Assembly: GCA_025506515.1 (NCBI GenBank)
Contig: CM046444.1
Span: forward strand, 118,029,930 to 118,093,929
DNA from: Flaveria trinervia
Lineage: Eukaryota; Streptophyta; Magnoliopsida; Asterales; Asteraceae
Length of the DNA stretch: 64,000 nt
Direction of reading: 5' to 3'
This document shows, piece after piece, positions 1 to 10,760 of this stretch (the first letter of the stretch is position 1; each line of letters starts with the position of its first letter). Made by a program: the position numbers and the translations under genes. Below the pieces are notes generated by a model, which had not been told where the DNA came from, did not search any database, and saw only the letters and a program-made list of their open reading frames with translations.

Positions 1-1420
1 AGATTTCTTTCATATTTTTATTTTTTAATAATAGTTTTTTTACTTTTAACATCTTTGTTTTAATTGATATCCATGTCCTATCAAATAACTTATATTCAGT
101 AATAGTATTATAACAATAACGAATCATAAAATCATGTGTACATATTAACTATCAATCTATAATTGGGACGTGCCTATGTCGTTAAAATCATCAAAACCAA
201 AATAAATAAAAAAAACTATAATTGTAACATTCTTGTACAAGTTCAAAACCGAATTGCAGCAAAGTGCGAGTCTGATCTGAAATAAACATGATATAAACGA
301 CTTTAATTTTAAATGTTTTGATCGTTAATCCATAAATCTAAACCCTAAATGTAAATTCATAATTTTAAATGTAAATTCATGATTCTCGTAGGTCACTACT
401 ATGTATATATTTACCATCGTAATCGTTTGTTTTCATATGATATTACAACAATATGTTTTCTATAATAACTAAAATTTAATTTCAAATTAGTTTTTTAATT
501 AATCAACATATAAATTAGCTTTTTATAGTTTTGTCGATTTAAGAGTAAGGATATTTATTTTCTGTTTAGAAATATTTTCCTTTTCATGTTTGTTTTGATA
601 TATAACATTTTCATTTATAAAAAATATTGCATTCTCCTTTTCTTTTGAAATAAATATTTTGGACACAAAATTTGGCACCTCTGATATGAAAGTTAATTCA
701 GGCTCGAAAACGTTTAAAAATCATATAAACTGAACACAACTCGTATAACTCATTCATCTAAACAAATAAAACGGGTGACGTGTCAATGAGTTTCGATGAA
801 ACTGTAAAAGGGTTAATAGGGTCATGAACATTTAATCAATGAGTTAAGCAGGTGGTAAACACATTAACAAAATGACATTGTAATATATACCTTCTATTTC
901 TTTTATTTTAATTTTATGCACGTTGATAGATCAACCTCGCAACTTGTTCAATTAACTACAAACTTGTCAATCAAAACATGACTTGTTTAACTAAACAATT
1001 AGGACGGCCCAAACACAACATCTCCACTAAAACAAACTGAAAATAACAACTCAAAACTTGTTTATTTTTGTATTGTGTTTTAGGTCACGTCTTACGTCTA
1101 TCGGTTTTTAAATACCAAATAACAAAAAAAAAGTTCAATACATTTATACGCACCTCATCAATTTACACCAACATAAGTCATGTCAACCTTACCCTGAGAA
1201 ACATAACGTTTAGATATAAAAATAGTTTATAAAAAGAATTACCAAGTTAAATACTACAACATGTTTCAACATCAGCAGCCTGTTGATACATCAACCAACA
1301 GCCAAACAAGATTTATCTCCCTAATCCAATCTATCCACTTTCATTTTACAAAGTAGATACAAACAACTTGTGTCATTTTATTAGCATAAGGTTAAAAACA
1401 TACATACATACATTCAAGAT
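1..1420. other. AT-rich intergenic flank, nothing recognised
   Basis: No open frame of protein-like composition and no RNA gene or transposon end was seen. The sequence is AT-rich with scattered short repeats such as AAATGTAAATTCATGAT near 347-382. The 3' UTR of the minus-strand Ole e 1-like gene probably lies in the last 200 bases. Confidence 0.5.
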
Positions 1421-2767
1421 TCAACCACAGTAGATCGGAATACTTGCAGGCCGATACACAAACGGTTTGACAGCATGCGAGTAGCCCGATTCATGATTGT
1501 AACTAAATTTGACACCTGAAAACCCGTCTCCAAGATGAGTGCAGTGCTCATGGAAACTGCTGATCGGCCTCGCCAAACAGGCATCCCACCTTTCACTCTC
1601 GGGCATTGTTTCAGCGACGGTGTATATTCCCCTTGAGTTTGTAAAAGCTTGGTAGTTTAACACTTCCCCGGATTTTGTTATGCAAAGAACCGCAACCTCT
1701 GCGCCTGTAATCACATAAATACACCTGTTTATTGCAGGACTTCACCTTGTTGGCTAATTTTGACCTTTTATAGGCAAGAACCACAGATAAAGAAAACTGT
1801 TTACTGCATCAAGATTCATGAGATGCATCATGTATGAACCTATATGCTTATTTCTCCCTTATCTCATAACTCATGACATAAAACCGCTAAATTATGAAAT
1901 AACACAGTCCTTAAACGAGTTAAGCACGTCAACTCGTGAACCCGCCAGTTCACGCAAACACAAACATTTTAGCTAAGCATGTTGACTGGTTCGAGCCGAA
2001 AATGACCTGAACCACCATTTAGACTAAACCCTAACCCATGATCTTCATATTGGGTTCGTGTCGTGTCGGAAATTCAATGCTTGGATGCATGAGAGGTGAC
2101 AAAAATGGAGGTTACAGATCAGGTGACAAAAATGGAGTTCAATAATTTCAGCCTAACACATAATCTAAGAAGCATGAAGCAATTCACAAAATTGGGTACA
2201 TCAATCATCGATGTCACATGAACATAACATCAATCAACAAACTAAGGATCAAAACTAAAACACTATAGCAATTCGATTAACGATCTTATCATCACTTTCT
2301 ATGCCCTAAAAATTCTTTAGATATGATCAAACTTCAACTTGAGCAGCCTCATGTAAACGACAACATCCTTTACAAAAACCCTTTGGAAGATGAAATCGAC
2401 TAAAACCCATGAAGAAAAACAAACACTTTGAGCTTCATAACACTCACAACACCATGGATTCAAGCAATTCAAGAACGAACTAGCAAATCAACGAGCACCG
2501 ACAAAATTAGTCAAAATTGAACTGATGCAGCAAAATGCACACCAAATCAAACAATTACAAACGATTGCAATCACATACATCATATGGAAACGAAATTGGA
2601 ATCAAATGAGATTGGTGTGGACCTTCTAGGATATGATCTTCAGGGCCGACGGAGCCGTCGGCGCAAACGTCGCAGACGACTCTACCATGGATTTCACCGG
2701 TCCAAGCTTTTACGGTGAAATTGGTGATGAAGGTTGAGATGAAGAAGACGATGAAGAGCTTCACCAT
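1421..2767 (-). CDS. Pollen Ole e 1 / extensin-like secreted protein, 2 exons
   Basis: Two minus-strand exons, 2767-2623 and 1704-1421, join across a GT-AG intron (donor at 2622, acceptor ending at 1705) in phase 1 to give 142 residues. Residues 1-21 form a hydrophobic signal peptide (MVKLFIVFFISTFITNF), followed by the family opening WTGEIHGRVVCDVC. Six cysteines (about 32, 35, 56, 91, 103 and 141) match the number conserved in Ole e 1-like domains, and the length is normal for the family. Members are small extracellular glycoproteins, some of them pollen allergens; most non-pollen members have no known biochemical role. The start at 2767 was chosen because it begins the signal peptide; an in-frame ATG 16 codons upstream adds only polar residues. 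No frame break is seen. Family call is firm, function is not. Confidence 0.88.
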
Positions 2768-5675
2768 TGTTGATTTGTGCTCCCATGGCTCCGGTGAGTT
2801 TACGCTTTGTAGCACACGGGGTTGTAAGAGGTGTCGGGTCGTCGGTGGGTGTCACAATGGGTCGAATATAACCCGGAAGACCGGTCCACTTTCATCAACT
2901 TTCTGTCATCCTAAAATCTAAATTGTACAAATGGTTCCTTTGGTTTATGTTTTAACTTTTAACCATAGTTTATTCTTGTGATTTTAATAATTACAAACAT
3001 AATTTAAACATTGCAAGTTTAATTCATGCCACTAAAGTTCATTAGTTTTTATAAACCCAGGGGTGCTAAACTCGTAATATGATCGAATCATAAGGTGTGT
3101 ATGGATCAGTTTGGATCGGTTTGTCCTCAAGCGAACCAAATGCTTTAAATTTTTGTTTTTGGATTTTTAAAAGTCGTTTGTTTGGTTTTTTTATTTTATA
3201 GTTTTTAGGTTTCAAAATGTTATTGGATTTTTCAATATTAGCATGAAGGCTTGGCATAATGAATTCATAAAAGAAAATAAAAACATACTTCTATTTTCGT
3301 TGTTGTACTTTTTCTTTTTTAATAAGTGTAAAATAACATGATAACTTTTTTTTAAATAGCACGTGTCTTGAAATGTGCTATCATCAAGATAAAAAGACTC
3401 CAATTTACATGTACTAGAATTATTATGGGCAATTGCAATAATGGACTTGAATATGAAATTCAAGATTAAAAAAATATTATAATGAATATCACTTTTATTT
3501 AAAACTCAAAGACTTCAACCAAGCAGAAAGAAAGATATAACATTAATATAAAATAATAAACTTAACAAACGAATCAAATTAATGTAAGGTTCTGTAGAAC
3601 ACTTGATGATAATCTAAGAATCGTGAAGATTATTTTCGGATCGAAATTATTCGGTGGTTCACCTGAATAAATCAATTGGATACAACTCAGACGAAATCAA
3701 GAATTAGTATGTTGTGTTGTGTGAATTTCGTAAACTAGAAGAAGAAGAATTCGAGAGAAAAGCGACCAACCTTGATAATCGAATTCGATTTAGAGAGGAG
3801 AAACCGGCAAAAACCACCATTTGGCGGTTTAATTATTTTTATATTAAATCTAACCATGGGCTCTACCCTTTGGACCCCCGCTAGGGGCGCCACCCCTTGG
3901 ATCCCGTTACTAGGGGCGTTGCCCCCTTGGAACCCCCATTGCTTCACCCCTAATAAAGTTTTCAATATTGAATATCATAATACACTCAAACAATGGTGCA
4001 TCTCGCACCTCCTAACTTGTTTGATGGATATTATAATCATATTGGTTATTAGTCAATCCATTATACTAAAATATCTAACAGGTTCAACAATTGCCAAAAA
4101 AACCTTCAAGTGCGATGAAGAGAAAGAAAAACTAACATCTACACAAACATCATGTTTTATTTTCATAGACACACTTTTATGTAACTATTGTATATTTCTA
4201 CTTGTTCATATCATTAACGAAACAAAAAAATTACGAAAAAGAGAACGGCTGGTGGAAAAAATAACCGACATTGATCAACTTGAACTTGACCCCGAACCCA
4301 TAGTAGGAGGGGTAACACATTAATTGTTAGGTTGGCCATCTTCTTTGTTGTAAAATTGACAACAAATATACTCATATTCACTATTTAATTATGGTTTATT
4401 AAAAAAATACCAAGTGATTTTCATATGATATCTTTTGATTGAAACTTAGCAAACTATAACCAATCACCATCATATACAATAGATAGAGGTCGTAAATTAA
4501 TAATATGATTAATTGTTTTACAAATAATCTTTTAAATAACTTAGGTGGATGTAATAACAAATCATCAATAAGAACTAATACGTATAGATGATAACTTATG
4601 TTCGGTTCCTATACTTGCCTTTTATAACGCAAATTAAATAACGAAGTAACTTAAAATTATTTTTAATTACTTTAATAACTTTTATATATACATAAACATG
4701 CCAAAGGCATAGCAAATAAATAAGGACAAATATGAAAACCAGATAACTTATGTGACCAAAAACATAAAAGCTAAAAGATTTATTGTTGTATCTAACACAT
4801 TGTAATTATATAGATAGATAACACATTGTAATTATATATATAGATAATAGATAATTGGTATCACCATCTATACAATACACGTAAGCTTACTAAACTAAAT
4901 ACATGTAAGTTTATGTAAGTTCTTTATAATTTAGAAATGAATTTATTTGTGCATTGCAATTCAACCCAAACCATTATAATCGTACACACCATAATACCGT
5001 ATTACAAAATTCCAATTTATTAATGTATTTTTTTCTCCTTATTAATTAATGGTCTTTTACAACAATAAAGAAATTGAGAATTGCATCATTAATAAATACA
5101 TAAACAAATTCGGACTACATCAACATATGTGACTGCGACGAAGCGATTGAACACACTCTTAAGTTGCATGCCTTCTGCATTTTTTAGGTGGCCATGCTTG
5201 GGATAACCTACCCTCAACATACAATTGGACCTCGCGGTTACATGGAATCCATGTTGCGATGTAGTCTCGTATCAAGACAAATCTCTTATTTGTACGGTTC
5301 TATTGAAAGCATAATGTTCTTTAACATATTTCTAGATTTTATTGTATAAATACAACACATCCTATATCTTAATTTAAACTCACAATCTTTTGATAATGAG
5401 CATAATGTTCTCACACATTTACGAAGCAATAAAGTAAATTGTTTGACTTAATGCACAACTATGATCCAAAACATGAAGGCGTAAACAATCTCATTACGTT
5501 TGGTCCTTTTTGATGGATTAGCGTCGTTAAGCTGCTATAAAGTTGGTGTTATATTCCTTAGATATATGCTTTCTCAACTAGAGACATTCTTCAAGTCCAT
5601 AACCATGTCAAGGCAAATGAGGTCAATAAACGTTTTATCAAAACGATTGCTCTGATCTCTTGTTGGTGACTATGA
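2768..5675. other. Intergenic region with repeat debris
   Basis: No gene is supported. An in-frame stretch at 3772-4323 has protein-unlike composition and sits over a GC-rich repeat (3867-3950). A short tandem duplication (ATAGATAGATAACACATTGTAATTATA type) lies at about 4786-4860. The rest is AT-rich without recognisable structure. Confidence 0.45.
3867..3950. repeat. GC-rich imperfect tandem repeat, about 28-bp units
   Basis: Three imperfect units follow one another, each opening CCTTTGGA or CCTTGGA and containing a CTAGGGGCG core. They form a GC-rich island in AT-rich DNA. Similar 'ccttgg...gggcg' islands occur in LTRs of plant retroelements, so this may be the remains of one, but no LTR ends were found. 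Confidence 0.4.
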
Positions 5676-6806
5676 AACGGCGCCGTGTGGATCAAATCGG
5701 GTATCTTCGACTCCATCATGAGCTCCATTTACGAAACCCCTTATAATCAAGATCTAATTTCATCGTTATTGAAGTTTTGGACCCCGAAAGCCAACACATT
5801 CGTGCTCCCGTGGGGTGAAGTTACAATTACGTTAGAAGATGTGATGATCCTTGGTGGGTATTCAGTTATTGGGGAATCTGTTGCTGGGGTTGCTTCAATG
5901 GCGGATATTGGGGGGGAAATTGAAGTGATGAAGAAGTTGAGATCGGAGTTAGTGAGGAGTAAGTCGAAGAAAGCTTCGCATTTGAAGTGGATGCAAATGT
6001 TCATGACGAATTCGAATCAGAACGAAGAAATTGAACACATTGGGTTTCTGTCATTGTGGTTATCAAGGTTTGTTTTTCCTTCGGTAGCTCATGATTCAGC
6101 TGGAATACATGTCATCCCAATTGCTGTGAAGTTAGCTCAAGGTGTCAAATTGGCTCTTGCACCTGCAATTCTTGCTTATGTTTATCAAAATTTGACAAAA
6201 TCGAAAGAACATTATGTGGATTCAAGTTCGAATAGTTGTGTTAATCTTTTAGGGCCATTTCAGTTAGTTCAGATTTGGGGGTATGAAAGGTTTTCAACTG
6301 TAGGACCAAAAAGCCCCAATGAGCTCAGACCAGGTGAACCAAGGTTAGCGCGTTGGCACACTTTGAATTCGAATGTTAGTTTGCCCCTTTTGCATTCACG
6401 TATGATCAACCCTGAGTGTTTCATTTGGAGACCTTATGTTGTTGATCTGCAAAACTGGAATCAGCCCTTGTATTACCAAGATTCTGAACAGATTTTATCT
6501 TATTCAGTGAGCTTAGATGATGATCTGCAGTCTTTTGTTTGTTTTATAACGCCTTGTGAGCTAAATAGGCTGGGTTGTAAAGCTAAATATCATCCTCAAA
6601 GAGTGGCTATGCAGTTTGGTTTTGATCAAGACATCCCTGCTGATGTTTGTAGTTACAAATTAAGTAAATTTGTTAACTTTTTGGTTCCTTCAAGATCATT
6701 CCGACCCGGGGTTTCAAAGAGGTATTCTGACTGGTGGAAGAGTGTGAATCATATGGATATCCAAAACGATCAAGATTCATTGTTACGCGAGGGGATGAAT
6801 GCATAA
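5676..6806 (+). CDS. Plant mobile domain (MAIL-type) protein, N-terminally truncated
   Basis: One uninterrupted frame of 376 codons reads through most of an aminotransferase-like plant mobile domain. It has the family signature near the start (VWIKSGIFDSIMSSIY), then WGEVTITLEDVMILGGYSV, LGPFQLVQIWGYERF and ARWHTL. The family includes host MAIN/MAIL silencing factors and domains carried by transposons. A TGA at 5673-5675 closes the frame just before the signature, and the usual 60-80 N-terminal residues are not visible upstream, so the first usable ATG (5718) falls inside the domain. After the TAA at 6804 the same frame stays open to 6983 with an acidic, helical composition like a lost C-terminus. 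I infer a decaying or 5'-truncated copy. A missed upstream exon could rescue the start. Confidence 0.7.
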   Translation, partial: NGAVWIKSGIFDSIMSSIYETPYNQDLISSLLKFWTPKANTFVLPWGEVTITLEDVMILGGYSVIGESVAGVASMADIGGEIEVMKKLRSELVRSKSKKASHLKWMQMFMTNSNQNEEIEHIGFLSLWLSRFVFPSVAHDSAGIHVIPIAVKLAQGVKLALAPAILAYVYQNLTKSKEHYVDSSSNSCVNLLGPFQLVQIWGYERFSTVGPKSPNELRPGEPRLARWHTLNSNVSLPLLHSRMINPECFIWRPYVVDLQNWNQPLYYQDSEQILSYSVSLDDDLQSFVCFITPCELNRLGCKAKYHPQRVAMQFGFDQDIPADVCSYKLSKFVNFLVPSRSFRPGVSKRYSDWWKSVNHMDIQNDQDSLLREGMNA

Positions 6807-6983
6807 GTGGAATGCAGAAAGATTGCACAAGAGGATTGTGATAAAAAATGTGATTTTGAGTTCATTGACTTGAGTCTTGAAGATGAATTTGATGATATTT
6901 TGGTCAGTTTTGAGAGGATATGTAATGCCACTAAGAAAAAGATTGATTTACTTAGGGGGATCATATGTTGGTGTTCCACAAAG

Positions 6984-7457
6984 TAAAAAGAAAAGGCTGA
7001 AGAGTGAATCTGGGAATCGCATAAATGATGTTATCATAATTGACTAATTTCAAGCATTTGGAGGATTATTTGATAGTTTACCTTTTTAAACAGATGATGT
7101 GTAGAGGTTTGAAGTTTAAATATGATGTTTGGTATTGTTTTTGTAAATTTAGAAAAATGTAACCCTGCACGAATGCAAAAGGTATCAACACCCTTGGTTG
7201 TTCTATTTCAAAAGTTGAAATTCGAATGAAGTAGGCGTTTTGCCCAAATCTATACGCTTGATCGACTGAGTCGGGTATTGTGTATATCTTGTTGTTTACT
7301 TCTTTTTTTTTGTTATATCCAGGGTACCATGGCTTGGATCTTAGTTTGCATCAAGTCCATAGTTATAAGTCAAGTAGAGATATGAAAAAGAGAATAGATT
7401 AGATCTTAGTTTCTTTAAGTAATTATATACGTGAGTATGTGAGCTAAGTTACACTTA
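6984..7457. other. Intergenic spacer, nothing recognised
   Basis: AT-rich spacer between the mobile-domain gene and the inverted-repeat element. It may hold the 3' UTR of the former. No other feature is seen. Confidence 0.4.
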
Positions 7458-8592
7458 GAGGGTGTTTGTTTTTTGAAAAAACCTCTTTCCCATCTCTTCA
7501 TTTGCGCGCTCGCAGACGCGGGAAGAGGTTTTTACTTCGCAGACTGTTTGTTTTCTGGAAGACGTTTCATTAAAAAACGTTTCATTAAAAAACGTCTTCC
7601 CCACCTCTGCACGGAGAAGAGGTGGAACAATGTCTTCACAACCTCTTCTCCTTTACCCCCAACCTTTTCAGACATTCATTCCTTCATTTGTGTTCAACCC
7701 TCCCCACCACTCCTCTCCTCCCAGCCACTGCCGGCCGCACCCCCTGTCTCCGGTCGTCTCCAGCCCGAGCCGCCGCCCTCCTCCGTCGCAGCCCTCCCCC
7801 TCCGCCGCCCCCACCGGTGCTCCTCCGTCGCAGCCCTTCCCCTCCTGCGTCGCAGCCGCTCCCACTGGCGTTGCCCCCCCCCCCCACTCCGCGGCCCTCC
7901 TCCTGCGCAGCCTTCCCCTCAGGCAGCCTTCCCACTGGCGCTACCCCCACCCCCCACCGCTGTCGCCGCCCTCGAGGCCACCGCTGCAGATGTTATCATC
8001 GTCTGATATCTTTGAGATTTTGTGAGGTGGATGGATATATTGTGGGTGTTTCTTCGTTCGTTGACACAGCAAAGAACACGAACCCCCAACCAAACACACT
8101 CATACAATTCCCTTAACTACCTGCCAAAGCTCCTTATTTGTAGGAAGAAGATGAAGACGAAGAAGAAGGGTGTGCTTGGAATTTTAGGGAACTATGTTCT
8201 GTTACTTTTGAAGATATATTTATTAAGCAAGATCAATGCTTTTTTGTTGGTATGTAGAAAGTGATGTGTTAAAAGATGATATTGTAACGTGGATAGCAGG
8301 GTTCTCTCTATTAATATTCTAGTTTTTAATCATTTTAATGTCACCTATTTTCATCATCTTTTTTTCAACGTTTTTAATGGATTTGTGGTTTGACGATTCT
8401 ATATGGTGTTTGCCCTTTTAAAAAATAGGTTTAGTGTAATTACAAAATATTTTAGAATTCTGCAGATGTTAAAAAAACAAACAGTCTCTTTTTTGTAGAC
8501 TGCAGACGTTTGGTCCACCTCTTCTGCTGCAGATGTCTGCAGATGTGGTCTGCAGACTGCAGACGTTTTCCTGCAGAAAAACAAACAGCACC
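7458..8592. mobile_element. Non-autonomous TIR transposon with polypyrimidine core
   Basis: The left end reads GAGGGTGTTTGTTTTTTG and the right end, on the opposite strand, GGTGCTGTTTGTTTTTC, so the ends are related inverted repeats. TTA flanks both ends (7455-7457 and 8593-8595), which would suit a PIF/Harbinger-type 3-bp duplication. A longer 8-bp hAT-type duplication was checked and does not match well. Subterminal parts are rich in TGCAGAC/CAGACGT words in both orientations, for example 8457-8575. The core (about 7660-7990) is strongly C/T-rich on the plus strand and keeps several frames open by composition alone. No transposase is encoded. Confidence 0.6.
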
Positions 8593-8599
8593 TTAGTGT

Positions 8600-9535
8600 G
8601 CACTTTCTTATGAACTAGGTCAACTTGACCTTTTAGAAATTTGTTTGGTGTTTTTATGTTCTATAGTGATTTGACATTCTTATTGTAGACTTTGAGACTT
8701 TCCTATTTTCAGGTGAGTTTCGCGACCTAATTTTATTACAATTATTTACAAACATCAAGGGAGAAAAGTATACTCAACCCTTTTTATGTTGTGAACTTAT
8801 TTACATTTTTGGGACTATTGTGTTTACTGTTAGTAAGATAATATCTAGTACATGTATGAGTTAGTTGTGTGGTTCTTTATTCACAAATATTTAACTCCGG
8901 TGATGGAGCCGACGGACAGGTATTGATAGTACTGTTGGGTTGATACCACACTCTTGTTTGTTAGTATACTAGTTGGGACTGACACCGGGCAAGTACGGGC
9001 CCTAGGGTGAATATGTTTCGACAAAATCTGTGTATGTCATAGGTTTGGTTGTGATGCTTATGTTTACATGTGATATTGCTTGCTTATACATGTTTACACT
9101 ATGTCATACAAAACTATTACATAGCGTCAATTACGTTTACTACTTAAACCTGCGAACTCACCAACAAGGTGACTTTTGAGCATATCTTTTCAGGTAAGAA
9201 TCATTGAGGATAGCTAGGGATGCTGACTTAGCGAATACCTTAGGATTTGCATTATTTAAACTTATTGGATGTCTCTGACAATTACATTGGATATTTCTTT
9301 ATTATTCATATTTTGTTTACTTGCTCTTGGGTTGTGAGATTTATATTTCTTTTGACTATTTGGCTATATTTGTTGTGGAATTTACTAATCACGACACAAG
9401 TCTCCATTTATATCTGGTGACATCATGATACGTTGACTTTTCTTCATTTAATGTATCTCTATTAATTAACAATGTATTATGACGATCCAGTCCGTTACAT
9501 CCACGTGTTTCCGCTATAAGCGGAGGTGTGACATA
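8600..9535 (+). repeat. LTR-like repeat, probable Ty3/Gypsy LTR remnant
   Basis: The stretch has no coding frame. It has features reminiscent of plant Gypsy LTRs: a 'cctgcgaactcaccaac' phrase near 9150, a TTTTCAGGTAAG segment near 9188, and an end reading GGAGGTGTGACAT near 9522. The complementary start TGTCACACCCCGACC occurs at 11129 in the other orientation. No partner LTR, primer-binding site or target duplication was identified, so the boundaries are guesses. Confidence 0.28.
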
Positions 9536-10279
9536 AAAAGTTGTTGATTTGGATTTTTTGGAACTATTCTTAACTCTATTTTTTTAAGATGATGTAGATG
9601 CCGATGACGGTGAGCCTAACCTTATCTGAGACCCTATACATGTTGTCGGTTGTTCATTGCGTGTTTAGGGTTAATCTTGGATGGCTTAGAGGTGATGACG
9701 ATAAAAAGAATGTTATGTTCGTTATTACGACGAGGTAAACCTAATGTTTGCAGCCACAATGAATATCTGTTTCTGAGCCTTCTAACATTTATGCTCTTAT
9801 ATTCTTTGCGACATCTTTTGACTCTTGAGTTTTGAATGAAAAAAATCTGGAATGTTTTTATTGCTTAATGCACGTTTATATCTACTTGAAAGGCAATGAT
9901 GTAGTAGGTGGGTTATGTTTAATGTTCCGGCACGTTAAACATGTTGTTTGTTGCCATTACGAACAACTGCTTCTAAGCCTATTTAAAATGAATATGTTCC
10001 TTCGAATTTGCTAAAAAACATACGTATGTATGGTATTTGTCGTGCTTTTAAGATAACATCATAAACCTATATTGATGTTGGTTGAAACTCGTCATGAATT
10101 GCGGGCGAAAATCCACTGGTTCATCATTTAATCTGTGAATTGTTGTGACTAATGGTTAAAGTTTATGATGAAATTTCAATTTCTATCCCATTAAAACTCA
10201 CAAATGATATAGCTAAACCAAAATTAAAAGATGTTTAGTTTGATACATATTAGGTTTAGAAGATAATAATTATTGCTTT
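9536..10279. other. Intergenic repeat-derived DNA
   Basis: No gene seen. Two short open frames (9650-9835 and 9832-10014) have low-complexity hydrophobic translations. They share a short phrase (a GTTTGnnGCCAnnANGAA type at 9748 and 9948), which suggests an internal duplication, not a gene. Confidence 0.35.
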
Positions 10280-10760
10280 CATGTCATAAATATAACTAGT
10301 ATCAAGACCCCTTAATGTGGCGGTGGCAACGTAAAACCGTAAAAAAACAAAAAGTAATTTCAAAAAACGTTACCGTTAACCCGCTCGTCGAAGGGCACGT
10401 TGATAACATGTGTAACTTTCTATAAGAACAACAAATCTTGGATGTTGTTGCTAATATTTGAGACCTTATATGGAAAAATGTAACATCATGTTGGGTCACA
10501 AGCGTAAAAACGTGAAAAGCGAACCTCAAATTGTTGTCGCGAACCTGTAAGTTGAACAGAGTGTTGATAACATACATAACTTTAAACAAAAAAACAAAAC
10601 TCAGATGTTGATAACATTCGAAACTTTACAAAAAAATGAAAGAGTCACAATCCGTGTGTTGCGTCGCGACTCTTGATAATATTCGAAAACCAATATAAAA
10701 AACGAAGACACTTTGCACAACTCCGTTTTTATGAAATTTACAACGAAACGTAGCAACATT
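10280..10760. repeat. Degenerate tandem repeat around GTTGATAACAT
   Basis: The phrase GTTGATAACAT followed by a variable tetramer and AACTTT or GAAACTTT recurs near 10399, 10570 and 10602, with a decayed copy near 10669, alternating with CGTAAAAACGTGAAA-like phrases. This looks like diverged units of 100-200 bp from an AT-rich transposon interior. No ends were found. Confidence 0.4.

Noticed and set aside
3772..4323. 183-codon open frame
   Set aside because: It covers a GC-rich tandem repeat and AT-rich DNA with unrelated compositions; no domain.
7473..8116. Overlapping Pro/Ser-rich open frames on both strands
   Set aside because: All registers are open at once because of the C/T-rich composition. 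They lie inside a transposon and show no domain.
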